NCBI GenBank assembly: GCA_002311655.1
Contig: DBYZ01000010.1
Span: 1 to 64,000 of the forward strand
Length of the DNA stretch: 64,000 nt
DNA from: Bacteroidales bacterium UBA1173
GTDB taxonomy: Bacteria > Bacteroidota > Bacteroidia > Bacteroidales > F082
Direction: 5' to 3'
In this document: positions 39,747 through 48,819 of the stretch, one piece after another
Layout of the letters: each line of letters starts with the position of its first letter
Numbering within the stretch: the stretch's first letter is position 1
Notes under the pieces: model-generated
Database searches by the model: none
Seen by the model: the letters and a program-made list of their open reading frames with translations, nothing else
What the model was told of the DNA's origin: nothing
Position numbers and translations under genes: made by a program

Positions 39747-41323
39747 AAAAGATATTTTTATTTATATTATTGAGTGTCAGCGTGATAGCGTTTGCGCAGA
39801 AACCTGCTGAGACATCACAGAAGCTTGCGACGACGATGTATATCATCGACAATTTTTATGTTGACAGCACCGACATGCCGAAGTTGACCGAGGAAGCAAT
39901 CGTGGCGATGCTGAAAACCCTCGACCCGCACAGCGCATACATCGCAGCTAAAGACGTTCAGAAAGCCAACGAGGAGCTGGTGGGCAGCTTCGAAGGCATT
40001 GGCGTGACATTCCAGATTCTGCGCGACACCATTTTAGTTGTTTCAGCTGTTCCTGGCGGTCCGTCGGAGAAAGTCGGCATCATGGCAGGCGACAGAATCG
40101 TGACAATAGACGGGGAAGAGGCGTTTGGCAAGAAGGTTAATAATGAATACGTTACCAAACATCTGCGCGGAAAGAAAGGCACAAAAGTGGTGCTTGGAAT
40201 AAGACGTGGTAAAGATACTGAACTTATTGATTTTGAGGTTGTTAGAGATAAAATCCCGTTGAATAGCATCAACACCTGGTTCATGGTTGACAAGAAAATC
40301 GGGTACATCAAACTCGACAAGTTCGCACAGCAGTCGGTGGATGAGTTTGAGACTGCGCTCAAAGACCTTAAAAAACAAGGGATGAAGTCGCTGATTTTCG
40401 ATTTGCGCGGCAATTCGGGCGGTTATCTGCAGACGGCATTCGGCTTGGGCAATGAGTTTCTCGGAAGCAATAAAACAGTAGTGTTTACTGAAGGTTTGAA
40501 GAGCCCTAAACAGGTTTTTGAGACTGATAAAAACGGAGAGTTCCGCGATGGCAGGCTTGTGGTTCTTATTGACGAAGGCAGTGCATCGGCAAGCGAGATT
40601 GTCTCAGGTGCCATTCAGGACTGGGACCGTGGGGTGCTGATAGGCCGCAGGTCGTTCGGAAAAGGCTTGGTGCAGAGACCGTTCACCTTACCTGACGGCT
40701 CGCAGATCCGTCTCACTACGGCACGTTATCACACCCCGACAGGACGTTGCATACAGCGTTCTTACGACGAAGGCTCGGAGGAGTATTTCAAAGAGATGAC
40801 GAAACGTCTGGAGCATGGCGAATATTATCATGCCGACAGCATCCATTTCCCTGATTCTCTTAAATATTTCACGCTTAATAAAGGTAGGGCGGTATACGGC
40901 GGCGGTGGCATCATGCCCGACATCTTCATGCCTGTCGACACCACCTATTCAACCAAGCTTTTGACCAATCTGGTGAGAAAAAGCGTGTTCAACAGTTATT
41001 GCATTGATTTTGTGTTGGTGAACAGGGATAAACTCGCCGCTGAGTACCCTCAGTTTGACGCTTTTAACAATAAATTCACCGTTGACGACGTTATGATAGA
41101 GGAATTCAAGAAAGTGGCGGAGCAGAAGGAGGTGCAGTGGGATGATGAGCAGTTTGAGCGTTCGGAGATGTGGATTAAGTTGAGAATCAAGGGGATGATA
41201 GCTCAAAATATTTGGAATATCGACAAATATTACCAAGTTGTGATGAGGGAAGATAAGATGGTGCAGAAGGCTGTTGAGGTGTTGAATTCCAGAAAGGAAT
41301 ACGACAAAATACTGGGGAAATAG
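39743..41323 (+). CDS. S41 family C-terminal processing protease
   Basis: A 526-residue periplasmic serine protease. Signal peptide MKKIFLFILLSVSVIAFAQ, PDZ domain (about 80-165, FEGIGVTFQILRDTILVVSAVPGGPSEKVGIMAGD), and the S41 catalytic core with the Ser in DEGSASASEIVSGAI and the Lys in RRSFGKGLVQ. The C-terminal 100 residues are a Bacteroidota-type extension. CtpA-like proteases cut exported proteins near the C terminus. It lies 131 bp upstream of the gingipain-like cluster, but has its own operon. Confidence 0.9.
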   Translation: MKKIFLFILLSVSVIAFAQKPAETSQKLATTMYIIDNFYVDSTDMPKLTEEAIVAMLKTLDPHSAYIAAKDVQKANEELVGSFEGIGVTFQILRDTILVVSAVPGGPSEKVGIMAGDRIVTIDGEEAFGKKVNNEYVTKHLRGKKGTKVVLGIRRGKDTELIDFEVVRDKIPLNSINTWFMVDKKIGYIKLDKFAQQSVDEFETALKDLKKQGMKSLIFDLRGNSGGYLQTAFGLGNEFLGSNKTVVFTEGLKSPKQVFETDKNGEFRDGRLVVLIDEGSASASEIVSGAIQDWDRGVLIGRRSFGKGLVQRPFTLPDGSQIRLTTARYHTPTGRCIQRSYDEGSEEYFKEMTKRLEHGEYYHADSIHFPDSLKYFTLNKGRAVYGGGGIMPDIFMPVDTTYSTKLLTNLVRKSVFNSYCIDFVLVNRDKLAAEYPQFDAFNNKFTVDDVMIEEFKKVAEQKEVQWDDEQFERSEMWIKLRIKGMIAQNIWNIDKYYQVVMREDKMVQKAVEVLNSRKEYDKILGK

Positions 41324-41376
41324 AAATTTTATCAAAATTTTTTATAAAAAAAGGATGTTAAATAGAAAATAATTTG

Positions 41377-41384
41377 TAATTTTG
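41377..41384 (+). promoter_or_regulatory. Probable -7 box (TAATTTTG) for Kgp-like protease gene
   Basis: TAATTTTG lies 70 bp before the ATG at 41455, giving a roughly 60-base AT-rich leader. Confidence 0.55.
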
Positions 41385-41454
41385 TAGCTTGGAAAATCGA
41401 AAAGACTTTGTCTTGGACAGAATTAACATTAAATAATAACTTAATTTTACACAA

Positions 41455-44400
41455 ATGAAAAAATTTCAACTCAAAAAGTTAGCAATGGCATTGGTGGTCA
41501 TTATGTTTGGCTTCCAGGCTTTTGCTCAAGGCCGAATCGACCTTGCTGGCGCAAAGAGCGCTCAGGCTTGCACAGTCGCATCAACAGATGGACTTACTGC
41601 AACATTCTCATTCAGCGGCATCGATGCTACTGAAGTTACAACTGAAAGAGGTGTGTTCTCAGCCATTACAATGGACGGAACATATCAGTCAGGTAATCTT
41701 GGTGAGCCTAATCTTCCTGCAGCTAACAAACTCATCGCTGTTCCTGTCGGAGCAAAAGATGTTACAGTGGCAGTGAAAGGTTACACAACACAAGAATTCA
41801 AACTCGCTGATTACGGTATCAACCAGATTGTCCCTATGCAGCCTAAACTCCGTAAGGATCAGAAGCCAGAGGACATCCCGTTTGAATACAGCGCTAAGGC
41901 TTATGCACAGAAAGGTTATGCAGAGCGTCAATTAGCTCTTGTTGAGATTCAAGGTACAATGCGTGGTATCCAGATTGCAGCTCTCACAGTGAACCCTGTC
42001 CAGTATGACGCAGCTAACAACACAATCCGTGTTTACAACAACATCGAGGTTGAAGTCAGCTTCGGAAGCTATGACAAAGCAGCTGCTGAAGATTACTTCG
42101 TAAGCACATTCAACCCATATTTCGCTGGCATTTACAAGACAATGTTCAACGAAAGAGCTATCAACGACATCTATGATGAGCACCCAGACATGTGGCAGAA
42201 TCCTGTTAAGATGTTGGTTATTGCTAACCGTGCATTCGAATCAACAATTGAGGAGTGGGTTAACTGGAAGACAGAAAAAGGTTTCTATGTCGACGTTAAC
42301 TACACAGACGAAATCGGCTCAACCGCTGCAGCAATCAGAACTTTCATCCAGAACAAATATGCTGAGGATCATCCTTCATTCCTCATGATCATGGGTGACA
42401 AGAACATGGTTCCTGAATCAGGTACTGGTAGCGAGACACAGTGCGTCACAGACCTTCAGTACTCAAGTGTTGACGGCGATATGTTCTCAGATATGTATCA
42501 CAGCCGTTTCCCAGCAGAGACAGTGGCTCACATGGAAGCTATGATGAACAAAGCTCTCGAATATGAGCAGCTTACTATGCCAGATCCAAGCTATTTGAGC
42601 AATGTGTTGCTCATCGCTGGTGAAGACTCAGGTTGGGGTGTCACAGTGGGTCGTCCTACAATCTGGTACGCAACCAACTATTATTACAACACAGAACATG
42701 GCTTCAACAATGTTTATGAGTACAGCAACGGCACATACACTGGTTGCTACAACAACTTGAACACAGGTGTCGGTTTCGCAAACTACACAGCTCACGGTTC
42801 AAATACCAGCTGGTCAGGTCCAAGCTTCACAGTTAGCGATGTCCACAACCTTAACAACGAGCACAAATACTTCCTCGCAATGGGTAACTGCTGCCAGGCT
42901 GCTGACTGGGGTATCTCAAGTGAATGCTTCGGTGAAGCTATGGTTCGTACAGCAAACAAAGCTGCTTACGCATACATCGGCTCATGCCCTTCAACATATT
43001 GGTTGAATGACTACTACTTCGGCGTTGGCGCAACAAGCCAGGCCAATGGTTCAATGCCAAACATCGACATCACAACTCTTGGTTGCTATGATGCTATCTG
43101 GGATGACGCAGCATACAACGTAGTTGACGCTATCAGATTTGTTGGTAACCTTGCATCAAACGCAGCTGAAGCTTTGGGTTATACAATTCATATCAGCAAC
43201 CTCTATGACTGGCAGGCATACCACACCCTCGGTGATGGTTCTATCCTTCCATATCGTATCCAGCCTACTGAACAGTCTGTCTCACATCTCCCAACACTTC
43301 CTATCGGAATGGATTTCTACACAGTTACAGCTGAACCAGGTTCATACGTTGGTATTTCAAAGGACGGTATGCTCTATGGTGCCGGTATGATTGACGAGAC
43401 AGGTACAACAGACATCGCTATCACTCCTGTGACATCAGGCGGTGACGTGAAGATCGTCGTTACACATCCACAGCACGTCCCATACATCGCAACAGTTCCT
43501 GCAGCAGCAATGACAGGTGCTTACGTAGCAGTTGACACATACGCATTGAATGTTGACCAAGCTAACTATGGCGAGACAGTCGACATGGACGTCACATTGA
43601 AGAACGTCGGTACATTGGCTTCAGGCGCTATCACAGCAACACTCTCAACAGAGAGCGAATATGTCACAGTTTTGAATGCAGAAGCATCAGGCGCAGCATT
43701 GGATCCAGATCAGATGGAGACATTGGCAGGCTTCCAGTTTGAAGTTGCAGAAAACGTTCCAGACAAGTATAAAGCTCAGTTCGTCCTTTCAGTGACAGAC
43801 GGAACAGACGTTTGGGATGCTAACATCAGCATCACACTCCACGCTCCAGTTCTCGCATTCGAGACTATCGAGAAGACCGACTCAAGCGTGTCATTCACAT
43901 TCAAGAACACAGGTACAGCTCCATTCTATGGTGGCACATTGTCACTCGTAAGCTGCTCACCAGACCTCGTATTCGATCCTGAGACAGTCATTTCAGAAGA
44001 AGTCGTAGCAGGTGGCGAGATGCTCACATTGACATCAAATTACACTATTGATCCAAGCGTTGAACCAGGTACAACATTTGAGGTTGCATATGACTTCACA
44101 ACAGGTCTCTTCAATGTTAATGACATCTTCGTGTTGAGCTATGGCGCTATCATGGAAGACTTCGAATCAGGCAGCTTCGGCAGCGACTGGACATTAAGCT
44201 CACAGTATCCATGGCAGATTGTTGACGGTGGTAGAGGTAACTACTGCGCTAAGTCAAACAACAACGGTCAGCACAACTCATCAGGTTACATGCAGTTGTC
44301 AGTCAACGTGTTGGCAGCTGGTGAACTCACATTCTGGTACAAAGTTTCATCAGAGCAGAACTACGACAAGCTCCACTTCTACATGGACGGTCAGGAAAAA

Positions 44401-45054
44401 GGTGTTTGGTCAGGAACAGTTGCATGGACAGAGTTTACACAGGCTGTGACAACAGGTCAGCACACATTCAAGTGGGAATACACCAAGGATTCATCAGTGA
44501 GTTCAGGCGAAGACTGCGCTTGGGTTGACGACATCAAGTTCCCACCAGTCAACGTCATCACATTCATTACTCCAGCTTCTAACCTCGAGGGTGTTGTTGA
44601 GAATCACGATGTGTTGCTCACATGGGATGCATCAGCAGACGCTGTGTCATACGTTGTGAAACGCGACGGCGAGACAATTGGTGAAACAACAGAAACAGAA
44701 TATGTCGACGTTCTTGAAGAGACAGGTACATACAGATATTCAGTCTATGCAGTCGATGCAGCCGGCTCAATGTCAGCTCCTGTTTCAATCATGGTTACTG
44801 TCAACTACGACGGTGTCATCGAGAACGAAGATGTTAAAGTTAGCGTATATCCAAACCCAGCAAACGATGTTTTGAATGTTGTTGCTAACGCTAATAACTA
44901 CGAATATCAGTTGATCAACTGCGTTGGTCAGGTTGTTCTCAGCGGCAACGCAAACGGCAGAACAGCTATCAGCGTAAGCGACCTCAACGGTGTTTACTTC
45001 TTGAGAATCGTTGCTGACGGTGAAGTTATCGTAAGAAAAGTCACTGTTAAGTAA
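41455..45054 (+). CDS. Gingipain-like C25 protease, Kgp type, with cleaved-adhesin and T9SS domains
   Basis: A 1199-residue secreted cysteine protease. Signal peptide residues 1-24 (FQAFA|Q); propeptide to about 225; C25 catalytic domain with His447 in NYTAHGSNTSW and Cys480 in AMGNCCQA, 33 residues apart as in gingipains. The stretch GRPTIWYATNYYYNTEHG and the AYAYIGSCPSTYW segment follow Lys-gingipain (Kgp) closely. Ig-like repeats cover about 690-895, a cleaved-adhesin domain 900-1030, an FN3 domain 1040-1125, and a T9SS tail (VYPNPANDVLNVVAN to IVRKVTVK) 1127-1199. Lys specificity is inferred from similarity only. Codons are strongly biased to ACA, TCA and GTT. Confidence 0.88.
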   Translation: MKKFQLKKLAMALVVIMFGFQAFAQGRIDLAGAKSAQACTVASTDGLTATFSFSGIDATEVTTERGVFSAITMDGTYQSGNLGEPNLPAANKLIAVPVGAKDVTVAVKGYTTQEFKLADYGINQIVPMQPKLRKDQKPEDIPFEYSAKAYAQKGYAERQLALVEIQGTMRGIQIAALTVNPVQYDAANNTIRVYNNIEVEVSFGSYDKAAAEDYFVSTFNPYFAGIYKTMFNERAINDIYDEHPDMWQNPVKMLVIANRAFESTIEEWVNWKTEKGFYVDVNYTDEIGSTAAAIRTFIQNKYAEDHPSFLMIMGDKNMVPESGTGSETQCVTDLQYSSVDGDMFSDMYHSRFPAETVAHMEAMMNKALEYEQLTMPDPSYLSNVLLIAGEDSGWGVTVGRPTIWYATNYYYNTEHGFNNVYEYSNGTYTGCYNNLNTGVGFANYTAHGSNTSWSGPSFTVSDVHNLNNEHKYFLAMGNCCQAADWGISSECFGEAMVRTANKAAYAYIGSCPSTYWLNDYYFGVGATSQANGSMPNIDITTLGCYDAIWDDAAYNVVDAIRFVGNLASNAAEALGYTIHISNLYDWQAYHTLGDGSILPYRIQPTEQSVSHLPTLPIGMDFYTVTAEPGSYVGISKDGMLYGAGMIDETGTTDIAITPVTSGGDVKIVVTHPQHVPYIATVPAAAMTGAYVAVDTYALNVDQANYGETVDMDVTLKNVGTLASGAITATLSTESEYVTVLNAEASGAALDPDQMETLAGFQFEVAENVPDKYKAQFVLSVTDGTDVWDANISITLHAPVLAFETIEKTDSSVSFTFKNTGTAPFYGGTLSLVSCSPDLVFDPETVISEEVVAGGEMLTLTSNYTIDPSVEPGTTFEVAYDFTTGLFNVNDIFVLSYGAIMEDFESGSFGSDWTLSSQYPWQIVDGGRGNYCAKSNNNGQHNSSGYMQLSVNVLAAGELTFWYKVSSEQNYDKLHFYMDGQEKGVWSGTVAWTEFTQAVTTGQHTFKWEYTKDSSVSSGEDCAWVDDIKFPPVNVITFITPASNLEGVVENHDVLLTWDASADAVSYVVKRDGETIGETTETEYVDVLEETGTYRYSVYAVDAAGSMSAPVSIMVTVNYDGVIENEDVKVSVYPNPANDVLNVVANANNYEYQLINCVGQVVLSGNANGRTAISVSDLNGVYFLRIVADGEVIVRKVTVK

Positions 45055-45072
45055 AAATTTTCAAAAAAATAT

Positions 45073-45106
45073 TTAAGGATGTCGGTTTACGGCATCCTTT
45101 TTTTTT
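45073..45106 (+). terminator. Intrinsic terminator after Kgp-like gene
   Basis: Stem AGGATGTCG/CGGCATCCT (one mismatch) with a GTTTA loop, then nine T. The T-run ends just before the next gene's -7 box. Confidence 0.88.
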
Positions 45107-45107
45107 A

Positions 45108-45116
45108 TATCTTTGC
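45108..45116 (+). promoter_or_regulatory. -7 box (TATCTTTGC) for first Rgp-like gene
   Basis: TATCTTTGC directly follows the terminator T-run. Its -33 region falls inside the terminator hairpin (GTTTA at 45085-45089). Confidence 0.75.
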
Positions 45117-45177
45117 GAGCTATTAATTATTATAGGTGTAAAAATTGATTATTAATTTTAAAACCATTTAATAAAAA

Positions 45178-48100
45178 ATGAAAAAATCAACATTACTAAC
45201 AGCTTTGTTCCTGGTGTTCTCTTTCATGGGATTTGCACAGGAATGGCATGGAATCACAAGTGATTCTCCAACGATGATGAAGAAGACTTTGGTCTCTTCT
45301 ACAGAAAATGAGATCGTCGTCAACGTCAATCTCGACGGTTTCTACACACAGAGTGTGACAACACCTAACGGCAAGCAGGTCGTGGTCAGCCTTGATAAGA
45401 TGGCTAACGAACTTGAGGCTGGTGCACCACAGCTTTCATACGCTGTCATCCCAGTTATGATTGGTGACGTGGCAGAGATGAATGTTTCAGTCGTTAATTC
45501 AACTTATGTTGACTATGAGAATGTTGAGGTAGCTCCATCAAAGGGTAACTTCAGCCGTCAGATCAATCCGGAGGATGTTCCTTACACCTACGGTGAGATG
45601 TATCAGCAGAACGCTTTCTGGCCGGCAGAGCAGGCTACACTTGACGCTCCTTACATCATCAGAGACTTCCGCGGTCAGAACATCATGGTTCGTCCATTCG
45701 CTTACAACCCTGTGACAAAGACATTGCGTGTTTACACAAGCATGACAATTGCAATGACAAAGGTTAGCGACAATGGCGAGAACCAGAAGGCAGCTCGCAA
45801 GAGCAACACCATCAAGGTGGATCCGGAACAGAAGGCTATGTACAGCCAGCGTTTCATCAACTTCGGTGAGACAAGCAAGACCTACACCTTTGATGAGGAC
45901 TATGGTGAGATGCTTATCATCTGCGCAGATCCATACATGAGCAATTTGCAGCCTTTCGTTGATTGGAAGAACCAGTCAGGTCGTCCAACCACTATGGTGA
46001 GTGTTACAACAGCCGGTGGCAACAGCATCGAAAACATCAAGAATTATGTCAGCAGCTTCTACAATGACCCTGCACATAACCTTGAGTTCTTGCTTCTCGT
46101 CGGTGAATACAGCGACATCACACCTAAGAACTATGGTTCAGGTTCAGGCGGTACATGCTATTCAGACAACTACCTTGGCAAACTTGAAGGCAACGATGAT
46201 TACCTCGAAGTTTTGGTCGGTCGTTTCTCAGTTGCTAATGCTGCTGATGCTGATTTACAGGTTCTCAAGAGCATTTACTACGAGCGTGACGTTCAGGCAG
46301 GTGCAGCATGGGGCAATCAAGGTATGGGTATCGGTTATTACGGTGCAGGTAGCGGTCACTATGGTGAGGATGACTACCAGCATATCGACCTGATTCGCGA
46401 CAAACTTCTTGAATATACATATGCAACAGTGACAGAGCATCACGGCGGCAGCGGTGGTGACGCAAGCGTTTCAACCATCAGCGGTACTATCAACCAAGGT
46501 ATCAGCATCATCAACTACTGCAACCACGGTTCAGAGACCAGCTGGGGTGTCGCTAACTACAGTGTCAGCAATGTCAGTGCTTTGACAAATGACAATATGC
46601 TTCCAGTCGTTTGGTCTGTGGCATGTTTGAATGGTAAATTCGACGTCGGTACTTGCTTCGGCGAGTCATGGCTTCGTGCAAACCACAACGGCGCTCCTGC
46701 AGGTGCTGTCGCTGGTATGTTCTCATTCGTTTCACAGCCTTGGATTCCACCAATGTACGGTCAGGACGAGATGGTTGACATTTTGTGCAGACGTACAGGA
46801 CATGAGTCAGATCCATTTAACCACACAATCGGTGGTGCTTCATTGAACGGAAGTATGTATGTTCTCGATATGGCTCCAAATGATTCATATCAGACATTCA
46901 ACACATGGCTTCTCTTCGGTGACCCGTCAGCTTTGATCAGAACAGACGTTCCAACAGCTATGAACGTAACAGCAGCTCCATCAGTGTTGATGCTTGGTAT
47001 GACAGAACTCAATATCACAGCTGATGCTGATTACGCTATCGCAACATTGTCATTGAACGGTGAGATCCTCGCATCAGAGAGAATCATCAACGGTCAGTGC
47101 AACATGCAGTTCCCAGCTTTGTCAAATGTTGGTGACGCTGATCTCGTTATCGTTGGTTTCAACAAAGAGACTTACATGGGCTCAATTGAAATCGTTCCAG
47201 CAGAAGGCGCATATGTCACTGTTAACGACTACGCTATGAGCGCTCCGGCAAACTACGGTGAAACAATTGATTTGGACGTTGAAGTTAAGAATGTCGGTGT
47301 TGAGACAGCAAGCAACATTGCTGTGACACTTTCAACAGAAAATGAATACATCAACATCACTTCAGCAGAAGGCACACTCGCATCACTCGCAGCTGGTGCT
47401 ACAGCAACAGTTGAAGGCTTCCAGTTTGAGGTCGCATCAAACGTTCCAGACGGCGAGGTGGCACAGATTGACGCTACAATGACATCTGGAACAGACACAT
47501 GGACAGGCAAGGTGATGATTACAATGCATGCTCCAATTCTTGCTGTTGAAAGCGTTTCAAGTGGTGACGGTGTTGCTACATTCACATTCGCTAACAACGG
47601 TTCTGCTCCATTCTATGGCGGCGAACTTACAATCGTGAGCTGCTCACCAGACCTCGTGTTTGAACCTGCAACAATCACATATGAAGGTGTTGTCGAGGGT
47701 GGTGAAGCAGTCGAGTTAGTCAGCAACTACACAGTTGATCCAAGCATTGCTCCAGGTTCAACATTTGAGGTTGCATACGACTTCACAACAGGTCTCTTCG
47801 AGGTTGCAAATATCTTCGTGTTGAGCTATGGCGCTATCCAGGAAGACTTTGAATCAGGCAGCTTCGGCAGCGATTGGACATTAAGCTCACAGTATCCATG
47901 GCAGATCGTCGAGGGTGGTAGAGGCAGCTACTGCGCTAAGTCAAACAACAACGGTCAGCACAACTCATCAGGCTACATGCAGTTGTCAGTCGAGGTGTTG
48001 TCAACAGGCGACCTCTCATTCTGGTACAAGGTTTCATCAGAGAACAACTACGATAAGCTCCACTTCTACATGGACGGTCAGGAAAAAGGTGTATGGTCAG

Positions 48101-48741
48101 GAACAGTCGCATGGACGGAGTTCACACAGGCTGTGACACCGGGACAGCACACATTCAAGTGGGAGTACACCAAGGATTCATCAGTGAGTTCAGGTGACGA
48201 CTGCGCTTGGGTTGATGATATCATCTTCCCACCAACCAATGTCTACACATTCATTGATCCTGCAACAGACCTCGTCGCAACAGTTGATGGAACTAATGTT
48301 AACCTCACATGGGGCGCATCAGCAGACGCAACATCATACGTTGTGAAACGCGACGGTGAGACAATCGCAACAACAGCAGAGACATCATACGTCGACGTGG
48401 TTACAGCATCAGGCACATACAAATATTCAGTGTGCGCTGTCGACGCCAACGGTTCAATGTCAGCTCCTGTTTCAGCAATTGTTGTTGTTGAATTCACAGG
48501 TGTTGAAGAGAACGAAGTCAGCTTCGGCGTTTATCCTAACCCAGCAGAAAACGAGTTGAACATCAGATCAAATGCATCAAGCTATGAATATCAGATGATC
48601 AACAGCGTCGGTCAGGTTGTGATGAGCGGTGTGGCAAACGGCAACGTGAAACTTAACGTGAGCGAGTTGAACAACGGCGTTTACTTCTTGAAGGTCGTTG
48701 CCAACGGCAACTCAAGCATTGAAAAAGTTGTTATCAAGTAA
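45178..48741 (+). CDS. Gingipain-like C25 protease, Rgp type, with cleaved-adhesin and T9SS domains
   Basis: A 1187-residue secreted cysteine protease. Signal MKKSTLLTALFLVFSFMGFAQ; propeptide with VSSTENEIVVNVNLDGF and APSKGNFSRQINPEDVPYTYG; C25 domain with His450 in CNHGSETSWG and Cys483 in VACLNG (spacing 33), and SQPWIPPMYGQDEM, all as in Arg-gingipains. The residues GHYGEDDYQHID keep an acidic position where Rgp has its Arg-binding Asp; this is inferred. An Ig-like region, cleaved-adhesin domain (888-1018), FN3 domain and T9SS tail follow. The C-terminal 500 residues are a near copy of those in the upstream gene. Confidence 0.88.
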   Translation: MKKSTLLTALFLVFSFMGFAQEWHGITSDSPTMMKKTLVSSTENEIVVNVNLDGFYTQSVTTPNGKQVVVSLDKMANELEAGAPQLSYAVIPVMIGDVAEMNVSVVNSTYVDYENVEVAPSKGNFSRQINPEDVPYTYGEMYQQNAFWPAEQATLDAPYIIRDFRGQNIMVRPFAYNPVTKTLRVYTSMTIAMTKVSDNGENQKAARKSNTIKVDPEQKAMYSQRFINFGETSKTYTFDEDYGEMLIICADPYMSNLQPFVDWKNQSGRPTTMVSVTTAGGNSIENIKNYVSSFYNDPAHNLEFLLLVGEYSDITPKNYGSGSGGTCYSDNYLGKLEGNDDYLEVLVGRFSVANAADADLQVLKSIYYERDVQAGAAWGNQGMGIGYYGAGSGHYGEDDYQHIDLIRDKLLEYTYATVTEHHGGSGGDASVSTISGTINQGISIINYCNHGSETSWGVANYSVSNVSALTNDNMLPVVWSVACLNGKFDVGTCFGESWLRANHNGAPAGAVAGMFSFVSQPWIPPMYGQDEMVDILCRRTGHESDPFNHTIGGASLNGSMYVLDMAPNDSYQTFNTWLLFGDPSALIRTDVPTAMNVTAAPSVLMLGMTELNITADADYAIATLSLNGEILASERIINGQCNMQFPALSNVGDADLVIVGFNKETYMGSIEIVPAEGAYVTVNDYAMSAPANYGETIDLDVEVKNVGVETASNIAVTLSTENEYINITSAEGTLASLAAGATATVEGFQFEVASNVPDGEVAQIDATMTSGTDTWTGKVMITMHAPILAVESVSSGDGVATFTFANNGSAPFYGGELTIVSCSPDLVFEPATITYEGVVEGGEAVELVSNYTVDPSIAPGSTFEVAYDFTTGLFEVANIFVLSYGAIQEDFESGSFGSDWTLSSQYPWQIVEGGRGSYCAKSNNNGQHNSSGYMQLSVEVLSTGDLSFWYKVSSENNYDKLHFYMDGQEKGVWSGTVAWTEFTQAVTPGQHTFKWEYTKDSSVSSGDDCAWVDDIIFPPTNVYTFIDPATDLVATVDGTNVNLTWGASADATSYVVKRDGETIATTAETSYVDVVTASGTYKYSVCAVDANGSMSAPVSAIVVVEFTGVEENEVSFGVYPNPAENELNIRSNASSYEYQMINSVGQVVMSGVANGNVKLNVSELNNGVYFLKVVANGNSSIEKVVIK

Positions 48742-48761
48742 TCGACTTTTTTGAAAAAAAG

Positions 48762-48795
48762 TAAAGGACGCCGCATGCGGCGTCCTTTTTTTTAT
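48762..48795 (+). terminator. Intrinsic terminator after first Rgp-like gene
   Basis: A perfect stem AGGACGCCGCA/TGCGGCGTCCT, then a T-run. The next promoter box starts at 48796. Confidence 0.92.
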
Positions 48796-48804
48796 TATCT
48801 TTGC
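48796..48804 (+). promoter_or_regulatory. -7 box (TATCTTTGC) for second Rgp-like gene
   Basis: TATCTTTGC follows the terminator T-run without a gap. It shows that the ATG at 48820 is the start, not the open frame beginning at 48751. Confidence 0.75.
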
Positions 48805-48819
48805 AGAAAATTATGTATC

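Noticed and set aside
48751..48819. Longer N terminus (MKKSKGRRMRR...) for the second Rgp-like protease
   Set aside because: It would be translated from the upstream terminator and the promoter box; the signal peptide starts at 48820.
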